In this document: piece by piece, positions 1 through 9,332 of the stretch
Layout of the letters: the number at the start of each line of letters is the position of its first letter
How positions within the stretch are numbered: position 1 is the first letter of the stretch
NCBI GenBank assembly: GCA_963975155.1
Contig: CAXBFG010000002.1
Coordinates: forward strand, 248,001 to 312,000
Length of the DNA stretch: 64,000 bases
From: UBA5109 sp963975155
GTDB lineage: Bacteria; Pseudomonadota; Gammaproteobacteria; Pseudomonadales; Pseudohongiellaceae
Reading direction: 5' to 3'
The notes under the pieces: generated by a model
What the model saw: the letters and a program-made list of their open reading frames with translations, nothing else
Told to the model about the DNA's origin: nothing
The model's database searches: none
Made by a program: the position numbers and the translations under genes

Positions 1-681
1 GCTGCTATCACCTTATATACGGATCGTGGGGCTCAATCTTTTCCGGTGCTGGGAATTTTTTATGATTACACGCCAAGTCAGGGCATGATTGCGGTTCACC
101 AGAATCTTTATCAGCAATGGTGGCTGGATCAGACCTTATCCCGGTTGACGCTGTTAAGCGATGACAGCAATCCTGATTTACTGTTCGATGTCGAACAGCT
201 ATTAAAGCAATTTGAACAAATCAGTGTTTTTCCCAACCAGCAAATTCGGGAGATAACCCTGACGATTTTCGACAGGACTTTTGCAATCACCTATGTCTTA
301 CGCATTCTAGCCATCATCATTGCCTTCATAGGCGTGCTGAGTGCACTGATGGCTTTACTGCTCGAACGTGGCAGAGAATTTGCCACCTTACGCGCCACCG
401 GCATGACACCAACACAAATTATCAAATTGATTCTTGGTCAAACCGCCCTGATGGGACTATTTGCCGGATTACTTTCACTGCCACTGGGTTTGCTGATGTC
501 TGATGTGCTGATTGATGTTATTAACAAGCGCTCTTTCGGCTGGAGCATGCAACACTTTTTACCCTGGTCGGTATTTAGTGATGCCCTGATGCTGGCCATT
601 GTTGCCGCCCTGTTGGCAGGTATTTATCCTGCCTGGAAGAGTGCCACCATCAGCCCGGCACGGGCTTTACGCGAAGAATAA
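1..681 (+). CDS. ABC transporter permease, FtsX-like, C-terminal part (5' end outside window)
   Basis: The frame is open from base 1, so the N-terminal part lies off the window. The visible 226 residues contain a soluble stretch, then a hydrophobic helix (around residues 97-120) followed by the ERGREFATLRATGMT segment, and two more hydrophobic helices ending in PAWKSATISPARALREE. This is the C-terminal FtsX/MacB-type permease domain of ABC transporters that act on lipids or lipoproteins in the inner membrane. An AttH-like lipoprotein at 3550 is a typical partner of such permeases but is separated from it here by two unrelated genes. The substrate is unknown. Confidence 0.85.
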   Translation, partial: AAITLYTDRGAQSFPVLGIFYDYTPSQGMIAVHQNLYQQWWLDQTLSRLTLLSDDSNPDLLFDVEQLLKQFEQISVFPNQQIREITLTIFDRTFAITYVLRILAIIIAFIGVLSALMALLLERGREFATLRATGMTPTQIIKLILGQTALMGLFAGLLSLPLGLLMSDVLIDVINKRSFGWSMQHFLPWSVFSDALMLAIVAALLAGIYPAWKSATISPARALREE

Positions 682-706
682 AATAAACCAGGGGAAGCAA
701 AGGTGC

Positions 707-1276
707 TTATCTTTTAAATAACCAGGGACTACTCAGCTTTACCAATCGCGGCATAATAAAATAGACCAGCAGGGCCACATTAAATCCAGCCACGATTGCC
801 TGCCTTAGGCCCCAGCTCGCCAGCAGCGGCAGAAAACCAAATATACCGGCAAAAACCGGTTCAAACACCAGCATTAGCACACAAATAGCCAGACTTAATA
901 ACAACCATTGTTTCCATCTCACCGGTTGCTGCATGGGTGGGGCAATACTGGAAAACCAGTAATCAATCCCGGATTGAATTTCCACATCATCTGACCTTAT
1001 CAAAGCCGGTTCAATTTCTTCAATAAGCTGTCTTCGTTCCGTAGAGGCAAGCCATGCTCTGGCGAACACTTCACTGCTAAAGCTCACGGCTATTTCGTAT
1101 TTGTTTTTCCCCTGTTCAGGCTTTAAAACAAAGACGCCCTGATGACCTGCAAAACCCGAAGCGATATCGATAACTTTTTTCAGCCAGGCTTCGTACTGAA
1201 CCAAGGCATCAGCATGCACTTCATGATGAATAAGTAAGGACACGGCCTGATCTTTTGTTTTCTCTGAACTTTGCAT
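707..1276 (-). CDS. antibiotic biosynthesis monooxygenase (ABM)-fold protein with two membrane helices
   Basis: The 189-residue protein begins with an ABM-like ferredoxin-fold domain (about residues 10-100, with the HHEVHADALVQYEAW start and the GFAGHQGVFVLKP strand typical of the family). Two hydrophobic helices follow (about 122-143 and 155-176), separated by a short loop. ABM-TM proteins of this layout are common in proteobacteria; their substrate is generally unknown. It is convergent with the permease at 1-681 and has no operon partner on its strand. Function beyond the fold is not inferred. Confidence 0.75.
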   Translation of the reverse strand: MQSSEKTKDQAVSLLIHHEVHADALVQYEAWLKKVIDIASGFAGHQGVFVLKPEQGKNKYEIAVSFSSEVFARAWLASTERRQLIEEIEPALIRSDDVEIQSGIDYWFSSIAPPMQQPVRWKQWLLLSLAICVLMLVFEPVFAGIFGFLPLLASWGLRQAIVAGFNVALLVYFIMPRLVKLSSPWLFKR

Positions 1277-1497
1277 AAGCCAACCTGAAGGTTTGTATGT
1301 TTATCTTTGCAGCCTTAAGCATAACCCTGGCTTGCATAGTTTGAGTAGTCTTGGTTTTGCTTTGATGCTTTAGTGAACAAATTTCGTCAGTAGGTGTGTA
1401 GCATCTTAGTGAGCGTACTACACACTGGTCGCCGCTCAGGTAAAAAGATCTGATTTCTCAAAAAATCCAACATCTTGCTTCGACACTTAAGTCGCTT
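1277..1497. other. non-coding gap, small hairpin
   Basis: No supportable gene is seen. GTGTGTAG at 1394-1401 pairs with CTACACAC at 1418-1425 around a 16-nt loop; without a T-run it is not a convincing terminator. The rest is AT-rich spacer running into the MITE-like relic at 1498. Confidence 0.4.
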
Positions 1498-1600
1498 GGT
1501 AGTGCTTCAGTTTGAAATTTTTTCAGCTTATTATCACGCCTGTACGTTTAACATCATTGAAAATACTACATCGCATGAAATTTCAGACTGAAGCACTAGC
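1498..1600. mobile_element. short MITE-like relic with terminal inverted repeats
   Basis: GGTAGTGCTTCAGTTTGAAA at 1498-1517 is inverted at 1581-1600; the inner 18 bases match at 17 positions. The same terminal sequence, with few changes, bounds the 392-bp element at 31399-31790, so both belong to one family. Only about 60 bp lie between the ends here, so this is a strongly deleted copy. No target duplication is visible. No transposase is encoded. Confidence 0.6.
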
Positions 1601-2000
1601 ACCAAATTTAATAGATACTTATCTGTACCGGTTTGTGGTAAAGTGCCGCCCCGGTAGTTGATGAAAATGATTTCTTCAACTACCAGTGCATTTTCTTTGG
1701 CATTAAGGTCCCTTTCCCGGAACATGTTTAATATTCTGGTGAGCTGAGACGGAAACATTACCGAATAGACTGAAAGCCGGTTTATCTGAATTGTTGGCCG
1801 TTCCGTCCTTTACTCTTGCTGGCAACGTCTTTTTAACTCACGTTGTTTCTCAAAAGTTTCCTATTGAATGCACACTCGTGCGAGCCGATACACTGACGGA
1901 ATCATTTATTGATGAGACCATCAGGGTCTGTGTTTTATTGCAGACTCGGTTGCAGGTATGCGCTCGCCTTAACCATGATAGATTACTAATGAGACTTAGC

Positions 2001-3326
2001 ATGACCTTTAATACACTCGGCTTGTCCGAAACACTTTTACTTGCCGTACAAGAAACCGGCTATACAGAAGCAACACCTATTCAGGCCAAGGCCATACCTG
2101 CCATTTTAACAGGTAAGGATCTGATGGCTGCGGCGCAAACAGGCACCGGAAAAACAGCGGGCTTTACCTTGCCTTTACTGCAATTACTGAACGGCAAAGC
2201 GCCCGTGAAAAGTAACCATTGCCGCGCACTGGTGTTGACCCCGACACGAGAACTCGCTGCACAAATACAGGAAAGCATCCAGACTTACGGCAAAAATGAA
2301 AATTTACGCTCTACAGTTGTTTTCGGTGGCGTAAATATTAATCCGCAAATGAAAGCATTAAGACGAGGTGTGGATATTCTTGTCGCCACACCGGGTCGCC
2401 TGCTGGATCTGTTCCAGCAAAATGCCGTTAAATTCAGCGAAATCGAAGTGCTTGTCCTCGACGAAGCAGATCGCATGCTGGATATGGGTTTTATTCGGGA
2501 CATACGAAAAATTATTGCTCTCTTGCCGCGCAAACGACAGAACCTGTTGTTCTCAGCAACCTTTTCAGACGAGATTCGGATACTGGCAAAAACCATTTGC
2601 TCCAATCCGGTTGAAATAGATGTGGCACCTCGAAACTCAACTGTGCAAGCCATCACGCAAAAGCTTTATCTTCTGCCCAAGGAGCACAAGAGTGCCTTCC
2701 TGTGCCATTTACTGAGTCAGAGTTCTGAACAAACTCTGGTTTTCAGTCGCACCAAACACGGCGCGAACAAACTGGCTAAACAATTGAATAACGCCAACAT
2801 AATGGCGGCGGCGATTCATGGCAATAAAAGTCAGAATCAGCGCACCAAAGCCCTGCACGATTTCAAACAAAATAAAGTGCAGGTGCTGGTGGCAACCGAT
2901 ATTGCAGCAAGAGGTATCGACATAGACTTGCTGGCTCAGGTCATCAATTTTGATTTACCACAGGTTCCGGAAGATTATGTGCATCGCATTGGTCGTACCG
3001 GTCGTGCCGGCGCAAGTGGTGTGGCCATTTCCCTGGTCAGTCCTGACGAAAATAAACAATTACGCGCTATTGAGCGCTTGATAAAAACTGCTATCACCCG
3101 CGACGAGCTTGATAGTGATTTTCAAGCCAGCGCTAAAAGCATTCAAAAAACTGCAGAACCCAGAGCGGAAAATTCGCCTGCCGCTACTTCTTCGCGTAAT
3201 AGTTCCCGGCGTCGTAAAGCCATGGGGTCAGGTGCTAATGGCAATAGCAGACGCCCGCCAAGAGCAAACTCCAACAGGCCACATGCAAAAGCCAGTGCCA
3301 ACACGGTAACTGTCTGGAAATCCTGA
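2001..3326 (+). CDS. rhlE: ATP-dependent RNA helicase RhlE, DEAD-box
   Basis: DEAD-box RNA helicase acting on ribosome assembly or mRNA structure. Visible motifs are the Q motif (GYTEATPIQ), motif I AQTGTGKT, PTRELA, DEAD, SAT (FSATFS) and HRIGRTGRAG; the tail from about residue 370 is basic and low in complexity, as in RhlE. The open frame reaches back to 1791, but the family begins with MxFxxLGLS, matched by MTFNTLGLSE at 2001, so I use that start (ATG at 1989 is an alternative). The region upstream is therefore a long untranslated leader, common for cold-induced helicases, although no regulatory motif was identified. Confidence 0.92.
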   Translation: MTFNTLGLSETLLLAVQETGYTEATPIQAKAIPAILTGKDLMAAAQTGTGKTAGFTLPLLQLLNGKAPVKSNHCRALVLTPTRELAAQIQESIQTYGKNENLRSTVVFGGVNINPQMKALRRGVDILVATPGRLLDLFQQNAVKFSEIEVLVLDEADRMLDMGFIRDIRKIIALLPRKRQNLLFSATFSDEIRILAKTICSNPVEIDVAPRNSTVQAITQKLYLLPKEHKSAFLCHLLSQSSEQTLVFSRTKHGANKLAKQLNNANIMAAAIHGNKSQNQRTKALHDFKQNKVQVLVATDIAARGIDIDLLAQVINFDLPQVPEDYVHRIGRTGRAGASGVAISLVSPDENKQLRAIERLIKTAITRDELDSDFQASAKSIQKTAEPRAENSPAATSSRNSSRRRKAMGSGANGNSRRPPRANSNRPHAKASANTVTVWKS

Positions 3327-3428
3327 ATCTAAAACAAACAGCGGTTTAGCAGCCTGAATTGCTGTTTTGGTTTTAGTGGCGGCGAATAGCCCAGTGAGAA
3401 AATCACCAACAAGAACTTTTCAATCCAG

Positions 3429-3459
3429 GTAATTTGATTCCTGTCTGGAATCAAATTAC
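3429..3459. repeat. 13-bp perfect hairpin between rhlE and the AttH-like gene
   Basis: GTAATTTGATTCC (3429-3441) and its exact reverse complement (3447-3459) enclose a 5-nt loop TGTCT. There is no T-run directly after it, so it is either a weak terminator or processing stem of the rhlE transcript, or an operator. The role is undecided. Confidence 0.5.
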
Positions 3460-3549
3460 TCTGCCTCTTTGCTGAAAATCTAAACCCTGATACCAGGTTG
3501 ACTGCTATTTATTTTCTGTACCACCAGATAATACAGAGTAAGAATATCG

Positions 3550-4698
3550 ATGAACACAAACTTAGCCCCATGGCGAGCTCAACTGTATTTATTGCTGATG
3601 ACTTTATTGTCATTGACAGCCTGCGCACCTGAAACACAAACATCAACACCACGAAATAACGCTGCTTTTACTCTCGATGTAAATAGCGTATTGGGAGGCA
3701 ACGACACAGCGGGCTTTTTACGTGCAGATGCAGCCCGGGAATTTTCATTTCCGGAAGATCATGGCTTGCATCCCGGGTTTCGGAATGAATGGTGGTATTT
3801 GACTGGCAACCTCGAAGACCAGAACGGCAGACGCTTTGGTTATCAGGTGACATTTTTCAGTACGACACTAAAAAGCGATGCGCAGCAAAATACCGGCTGG
3901 CAAAGCTCACGCATCTGGATGGCACATGCCGCCTTAAGTGATGTCGAAAATAAAGAACATATAGCTCTGGAAAGATTCTCCCGTGAAAATCCAGGGCTGG
4001 CTGGTGCGCAGTTAAACCCTTTCAAGGTCTGGCTGGAAAACTGGTCACTGCAATCCGACAGTAACGACTTCCCCTGGCACTTAAACATTAGCGATGCAGC
4101 TTTCTCATTGTCACTGGAACTGGAGCCCGAAAAAGACCTGGTACTGCAAGGTGATGCAGGACTCAGCCAGAAGAGTCCCGAGCCTGGCAATGCCTCCTAT
4201 TATTACAGCTATACCCGGCTTCAGAGCGAAGGTGTAATTAATATCAATAATGAAGACTATCGTGTTGTTGGATCAAGCTGGCTGGATAGAGAATGGAGCA
4301 CATCGGCACTGGCTGATGACCAGACAGGCTGGGACTGGTTTTCCCTGCAATTCAATGATGGCCAGGAACTGATGTATTACCAATTACGAGATACCTTGGG
4401 TCTCGCACACCCCAGCAGTGATGGCTCCTGGACTGACCAGCTGGCCCGACAAACAGCTATCGAACCAGGAGATATCAGACTGCAAGAAAGACAAAGCTGG
4501 CTTAGCCCGCAAGGCGTCAGCTACGGCACGCAATGGTTAATGACTTATCGCGGGCAACGCTGGTTAATCAGGGCCTTGTTTGACGAGCAAATGATGGACC
4601 TGTCTGTACCATACTGGGAAGGCGCCGTAGATATAGTAGATGCCGATAGCGATACCCCGCTCGGACAGGGCTACCTTGAGATGGTGCGGAACCAGTAA
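3550..4698 (+). CDS. AttH-like lipoprotein, lipocalin-like/carotenoid 1,2-hydratase superfamily
   Basis: A 382-residue lipoprotein: the hydrophobic leader ends in a lipobox (LLSLTAC), predicting lipidation at about Cys-25. The mature part opens with FPEDHGLHPGFRNEWWYLTGNL, the signature start of the AttH/CrtC family (two lipocalin-like beta domains), and ends with a second beta-rich half containing GQGYLEMV. Family members are usually called predicted secreted hydrolases and are often encoded next to ABC ATPase and permease genes. Here the permease tail is 2.9 kb upstream with unrelated genes between. No catalytic assignment is made. Confidence 0.85.
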   Translation: MNTNLAPWRAQLYLLLMTLLSLTACAPETQTSTPRNNAAFTLDVNSVLGGNDTAGFLRADAAREFSFPEDHGLHPGFRNEWWYLTGNLEDQNGRRFGYQVTFFSTTLKSDAQQNTGWQSSRIWMAHAALSDVENKEHIALERFSRENPGLAGAQLNPFKVWLENWSLQSDSNDFPWHLNISDAAFSLSLELEPEKDLVLQGDAGLSQKSPEPGNASYYYSYTRLQSEGVININNEDYRVVGSSWLDREWSTSALADDQTGWDWFSLQFNDGQELMYYQLRDTLGLAHPSSDGSWTDQLARQTAIEPGDIRLQERQSWLSPQGVSYGTQWLMTYRGQRWLIRALFDEQMMDLSVPYWEGAVDIVDADSDTPLGQGYLEMVRNQ

Positions 4699-4776
4699 TA
4701 CAACAAGTACACATTTCTTACAAATTCTATCAGTAGACTGCAGTGTTTAATTTTAAAAATAAACGGGATCACATAG

Positions 4777-6987
4777 ATGAGACTACACGGACGACTTGGG
4801 CTTGCATTGATAGTATCAATGGCATTCTCGGCCAATGCTCAGGAAAGCAATAATCCGCAAGGATTAAAGGAAATCAAGGCTACCCGTGTGAGTACTGCGC
4901 CGGTAATGGACGGCAGCCTGGACGATGCTGTCTGGCAAGAGTCTCAGGTCATTGATGATTTTCATCAGATCAGCCCTGGAGATGGTGCCACACCTTCCGA
5001 ACGTACCGAAGTCTATATGGTCTACACCGAGGACGCCTTATACATTGGTGCCCGCATGTATGACTCCAACCCTGAATTGATTGCAGCACCCACCATTCGT
5101 CATGGTCAGGGCCTGGGTGGTGATGATCGCCTGGTGATCATTCTTGATCCTTTTAATACCCGGCGAGTGGGCTATCGTTTTGAAACCAACCTGAATGGCG
5201 TGCGGCATGATGCCCTTTATGAGAGCGTCAGGTCATTTCAACAGGAATGGACCGTCATCTGGGATGTTGCAACCGACACCTTCGATGAGGGTTGGATCGC
5301 CGAGATTGAAATTCCCTTCAAGACGCTGCCTTTTGATCCCAACCTGGATACCTGGGGTTTTAATTTTGGCCGCGGGATTCGTCGTCGTGGAGAGGAAATG
5401 GCTTGGGTAAGTTATAACCGTTCATACAACCCCAGCATTGTCGGAGTCGCCTCTGGCTTACAGGGCATGGATCAGGGTCTGGGCCTTGATGTAGTGCCTT
5501 CATTTACCGTTAACCAGCAACGCAGTTTTAATCCTGGTGATACTGAAAATGATTTCGATCCCTCCCTGGACGTCTTCTATCGCCTGACGCCCTCACTTAA
5601 TGCAGCGCTAACCATCAATACCGATTTTTCTGCAACGGAAGTAGATAACCGACAGGTCAATCTGACCCGTTTCAATCTGTTTTTCCCTGAAAAACGTGAC
5701 TTCTTTCTGAATGATGCCGATCTTTTTCAGTTCGGCAGTATTGGCGGCGGCAATAACAATCAGGCAACTTCACAGGGTAGCCGCCAAAATGCCCGCCCCT
5801 TCTTTTCACGTAATATCGGTATAGACCAGAACGGCTCACCAGTTGATATAGAATATGGCGGTCGTGTCAGTGGCCGCGTTGGTCGCTGGAATATCGGCAC
5901 ACTGGCCGTAAGACAGGATAAATCAGGACTGGTCGACAGCTCCAGTTTATTTGTGGCACGTATGTCGGCCAATGTTCTTGATGAATCCAGCCTGGGTTTC
6001 ATCATTACAGATGGTGATCCGAAATCGAACCTTTCCAATACGGTTTATGGAGCAGATTTTCGTTATCTGAACACTCGCCTGGCCAGCGGCAAACAGATTG
6101 AAGGCGATGCCTGGTATCAGCAATCAGATAGTCCTGGGCTGGATGATGACAATGCCTCCTGGGGACTCGGGATATCCTCCCCCAATAATGCCGGCTGGCG
6201 TGGAGGAGCATCGATGAAAAATGTTCAGCGCAATTTCAATCCTGCACTGGGTTACATTAATCGCTCCAATATACAAGACTATGCCGCTGATGTTGGCTAT
6301 ACACATTACTTTGATAGTGACTATTGGCAACAGGTATTCACGGGCATCAACGCTTATCGTGTTGAGGTGATTGACGGAGGCCTGCAAAGTGAAGAATTAA
6401 AGTTCCGCCTGCTTGAATTACAAAATAATACACGTGACTCTTTCCAGTTTGGCCATACTCGCAGCAAAGAAGTCGTGCTCTCACCTTTTACTATTTATTC
6501 TGAACCGACTCGTTCGGTTACTATAAATCCTGGCAGCTATGAATTCGACACCTTCGACTTCAGTATAGACACCGGCAGTCAGCGCGAGTTTTCCACAGGC
6601 TTCAGTTATTTACGCGGCGACTTTTATGACGGTGAAACCACTGAAATTGGCGCTGAATTAAATTGGAACCAGTCGCGCTATTTTGTCATGTCATTGGGAC
6701 ATGAATGGACAGATGTTGATTTACCGCAGGGTGATTTTATTGCTCGCTTAAGCAGTCTGAGTACACAGGTTGCTTTCTCCTCAACGCTGTACTGGATCAG
6801 TCTAGTGCAATACGACAATCTTTCAGAAAACATGGGCATCAATACACGCCTGCACTGGATACCCGAAGCGGGCCAGGAAGCGTTCATTGTGCTTAATTAC
6901 AACTTGCAGGATCAGGATAAAGACAATACTTTTCATTCAACTCAGTCGAATCTTAGTCTGAAATTCAAATACACTTTCAGATATTAA
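4777..6987 (+). CDS. DUF5916 outer-membrane protein with CBM9-like N-terminus
   Basis: The 736-residue protein has a signal peptide (cleavage near SANAQES) and a CBM9-like beta-sandwich at about 33-215 (VMDGSLDDAVWQES, then the RRVGYRFETNLNGVRHD segment). From about 235 there is a DUF5916 beta-barrel with the conserved VDNRQVNLTRFNLFFPEKR stretch and a terminal aromatic strand (KFKYTFRY), as expected for Bam-assembled outer-membrane proteins. A paralogue of almost the same length lies at 19927-22158. Function is unknown; carbohydrate or oligomer binding at the surface is plausible but only an inference. Confidence 0.85.
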   Translation: MRLHGRLGLALIVSMAFSANAQESNNPQGLKEIKATRVSTAPVMDGSLDDAVWQESQVIDDFHQISPGDGATPSERTEVYMVYTEDALYIGARMYDSNPELIAAPTIRHGQGLGGDDRLVIILDPFNTRRVGYRFETNLNGVRHDALYESVRSFQQEWTVIWDVATDTFDEGWIAEIEIPFKTLPFDPNLDTWGFNFGRGIRRRGEEMAWVSYNRSYNPSIVGVASGLQGMDQGLGLDVVPSFTVNQQRSFNPGDTENDFDPSLDVFYRLTPSLNAALTINTDFSATEVDNRQVNLTRFNLFFPEKRDFFLNDADLFQFGSIGGGNNNQATSQGSRQNARPFFSRNIGIDQNGSPVDIEYGGRVSGRVGRWNIGTLAVRQDKSGLVDSSSLFVARMSANVLDESSLGFIITDGDPKSNLSNTVYGADFRYLNTRLASGKQIEGDAWYQQSDSPGLDDDNASWGLGISSPNNAGWRGGASMKNVQRNFNPALGYINRSNIQDYAADVGYTHYFDSDYWQQVFTGINAYRVEVIDGGLQSEELKFRLLELQNNTRDSFQFGHTRSKEVVLSPFTIYSEPTRSVTINPGSYEFDTFDFSIDTGSQREFSTGFSYLRGDFYDGETTEIGAELNWNQSRYFVMSLGHEWTDVDLPQGDFIARLSSLSTQVAFSSTLYWISLVQYDNLSENMGINTRLHWIPEAGQEAFIVLNYNLQDQDKDNTFHSTQSNLSLKFKYTFRY

Positions 6988-7034
6988 TCAGGCTGTGTAG
7001 TAGAAAAGAACAGTTAATGTTGCGGCTGCCTGAT

Positions 7035-7628
7035 TTATAAAGTCGCAATAAAATACACAACAGTGGTCAGGATAATTCCCAACACTGAGTACCTGGCCAC
7101 ACTTTTAAAACGGTATTTATTCGGTAATAACAGCACGAAACCGGCCAGTGAAAATATGACGAGAATAATGGCACTGATATCAATTAAGGCATTCCAGACA
7201 ATATGAGTATAGCGCCCTTTATGCAGATCATTGAGTGCCGCGACCAGCCCGTAATTGGTTGTTTCTGCGTACACTTCACCAAGATCCTGGTCAATTTCAA
7301 TAAGAGACTGTGTCCCCGGACCGTCATATTCGATGGTTATAAGAAACTCATCGAAAGTCGCGGTGGCAAATTCCATGCGGATTCCAAATTCTCTGCGTAT
7401 AAAATCTGCCAGTTCCGGGGAATCGGAAATCGTTCCTTCTTCATTCAAAGGCAATGGCGGAAGCTCATCCAGAATAATGGTTTCAGTGCTGGGCTCCGCC
7501 GTCATGGATTCGGCATGGTTAAGCGTAATTCCGGTTATGGAAAAGAACACCAGAACGATCAGCAGTGCTATGGAAAGATAAACATGGACGGTACGGGACC
7601 AATTCACTAAGGTGCGATTAATTGCCAT
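7035..7628 (-). CDS. PepSY-associated membrane protein
   Basis: This 197-residue protein has an N-terminal membrane helix (about 13-36, after a VNWSRTVHVYLS start typical of PepSY-TM proteins), a periplasmic PepSY-like domain (about 45-130) with the conserved NDLHKGRYTHIVW segment before the second helix (about 145-165), and a third helix at the C-terminus. It is divergent from the ApbE-DUF2271 fusion at 7714, with an 85-bp shared upstream region. PepSY-TM, DUF2271 and ApbE genes commonly cluster in envelope flavin or iron redox systems, so a redox role is likely. Confidence 0.85.
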   Translation of the reverse strand: MAINRTLVNWSRTVHVYLSIALLIVLVFFSITGITLNHAESMTAEPSTETIILDELPPLPLNEEGTISDSPELADFIRREFGIRMEFATATFDEFLITIEYDGPGTQSLIEIDQDLGEVYAETTNYGLVAALNDLHKGRYTHIVWNALIDISAIILVIFSLAGFVLLLPNKYRFKSVARYSVLGIILTTVVYFIATL

Positions 7629-7713
7629 AATGTTGCTGTTCCTTTTATAACTTTTATTATTTTTATTTTTTATTTACTTATTCAAACTTTCAGAAAGAGC
7701 CTAAGCAAAAAGT

Positions 7714-9243
7714 ATGACTAAAATACGCGCAAGAAACTTACAACAATTTATATCGACCTTGCTCTGCACCACACCGCGGGCATTATCCTGTATTTTACTG
7801 GTCTGTGCATCTTTTGCTGCGGCAAGCCTGCAGGCTCAGGAAGTCAGGGAACACTATGATGGTGTACTGGGAACATCTCTGGACATAACCGTTTATGCGC
7901 CTGATCAAAGCAACACGGCCAGTGCGATTGAAATTGCTGTAGCGGAAATTGCCAGACTGGAACAGATGCTCACAACTTATCAGGAAGATAGTGAACTCAT
8001 GCAGTTGAATATTGCCCGGAGTACTGACTCAGCATCAACAGCCTTAATAGAAGTGGTCAGCGCTTGTGAAGACTGGCTGGTAAAAACAGAAGGCCAGTTT
8101 TCCTGTCGCATGGGCGAAGTAGTTGCCTTCTGGGATGCAACTGAAGAAGCACAACAAGTTCCCGGCCGCCAGGATATAGCTCCGATTGCGCGCGCTGCAA
8201 ATAATGCTGAGTTACTGATCAATGCCGATCAGATGCAGATTCAGCTAGGCGACGGTATCAAGCTGGATCCGTCTGGTCTTGCCAAGGGCTACATCATTGA
8301 CAGGGCCATGGAAGTTTTGCGCCGTGAACTGCCGCAAGCAACGGCGATAAAAGTTGATATCGGCGGTGATGCCTCTTATTGGGGAGCTCCTCCGGCTGAA
8401 GATGGCTGGGAAGTCATGGTAGCAGACCCCAAGACCACTGCCGATAATGCCAACTTTATCTCCAGCCTCAATGTAGCATCCAAGGCTGTAGCGACCAGCG
8501 GGCACAACTCACGGGTCAGACGTATTCTGATGCGCGAATTCAGTCATATTTTCACACCGCAAACGGGCTGGCCGGTACTTAATGGTTTATATGCCGTAGT
8601 ACTCGCCGAGGATGCCATGACCGCAGATGCTCTGGCCACTGCCCTTTCCGTACTGTCATTGACAGATGCGCTGGACATGGTTGAAGCCTTCCCGGGAATA
8701 GAAGCCCTGCTGATAGATAGCGGCGGAGCTCAGCGAGCTTCCTCCGGCTGGAATAACTTTCTAAGTGATGAACTGCTGCAGTTATCCAATGCCAATTTTG
8801 AGCTGAGCCTGGAATACAGCATCCCGGACGTAGAAGAACGTGGTTATGAAAAACCTTATGTGGCTATCTGGGTCAGCGACACCAAGCAGCGCGCCATCAA
8901 GAATTTGATTCTTTATGGTGGTGAACAGCGCTGGGCCGGCAGTAATTCCCGCTGGTGGCGCTATGCGGGACGGCTCGATACGATCGATAAAAACAATGTC
9001 ACCCGGCCTACCCGCAGCCCCGGAGAATATCAGTTAGTCTGGGATGGCCGCGATGATTCAGGCACCATGATACAGCCTGGAGATTATTTACTGCATGTTG
9101 AAGCCTCGCGTGAGCACGGAGGCCATAGCTATCGTAATGTGAAATTCTCTTTTACCGAAGGTACCCAGGTTCTGGAACAGGAGCGCTTCGGTGAAGTTGG
9201 AGCCTTCAAAGTCACTGTGGTAATGAGCTTGCCAGACGAGTAA
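7714..9243 (+). CDS. FAD:protein FMN transferase (ApbE) fused to DUF2271
   Basis: A 509-residue exported protein (signal peptide ending near SLQAQE). Residues about 45-345 are an ApbE domain: GVLGTSLDITVYA at the start, KLDPSGLAKGYIID near 183-196, KVDIGGDASYWG near 212, SHIFTPQTGWPV near 277 and the Mg-binding TADALATAL segment near 305. ApbE attaches FMN covalently to threonine of exported flavoproteins. Residues about 360-505 match DUF2271 (AIWVSDTKQRAIKNL, then DGRDDSGTMIQPGDYLLHVEA, and a C-terminal beta region). DUF2271 is more familiar as a separate small protein in PepSY/ApbE loci; here it is fused. It is divergent from the PepSY gene. Confidence 0.88.
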   Translation: MTKIRARNLQQFISTLLCTTPRALSCILLVCASFAAASLQAQEVREHYDGVLGTSLDITVYAPDQSNTASAIEIAVAEIARLEQMLTTYQEDSELMQLNIARSTDSASTALIEVVSACEDWLVKTEGQFSCRMGEVVAFWDATEEAQQVPGRQDIAPIARAANNAELLINADQMQIQLGDGIKLDPSGLAKGYIIDRAMEVLRRELPQATAIKVDIGGDASYWGAPPAEDGWEVMVADPKTTADNANFISSLNVASKAVATSGHNSRVRRILMREFSHIFTPQTGWPVLNGLYAVVLAEDAMTADALATALSVLSLTDALDMVEAFPGIEALLIDSGGAQRASSGWNNFLSDELLQLSNANFELSLEYSIPDVEERGYEKPYVAIWVSDTKQRAIKNLILYGGEQRWAGSNSRWWRYAGRLDTIDKNNVTRPTRSPGEYQLVWDGRDDSGTMIQPGDYLLHVEASREHGGHSYRNVKFSFTEGTQVLEQERFGEVGAFKVTVVMSLPDE

Positions 9244-9332
9244 AGTCACAGACTCAGACCATAGCAATAAAACCCCGACTAAACAGAATATAGTTTCTGG
9301 TTAGTTATACTGGCAGGTAGACGGCTAAACTT

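Noticed and set aside
1534..1758. 74-codon minus-strand ORF between the ABM gene and rhlE
   Set aside because: It crosses the MITE relic, has no ribosome site or recognisable content.
1791..2000. 70 extra N-terminal residues for RhlE
   Set aside because: The family starts at MTFNTLGLSE; the upstream residues are Cys/Arg-rich and unlike any helicase N-terminus.
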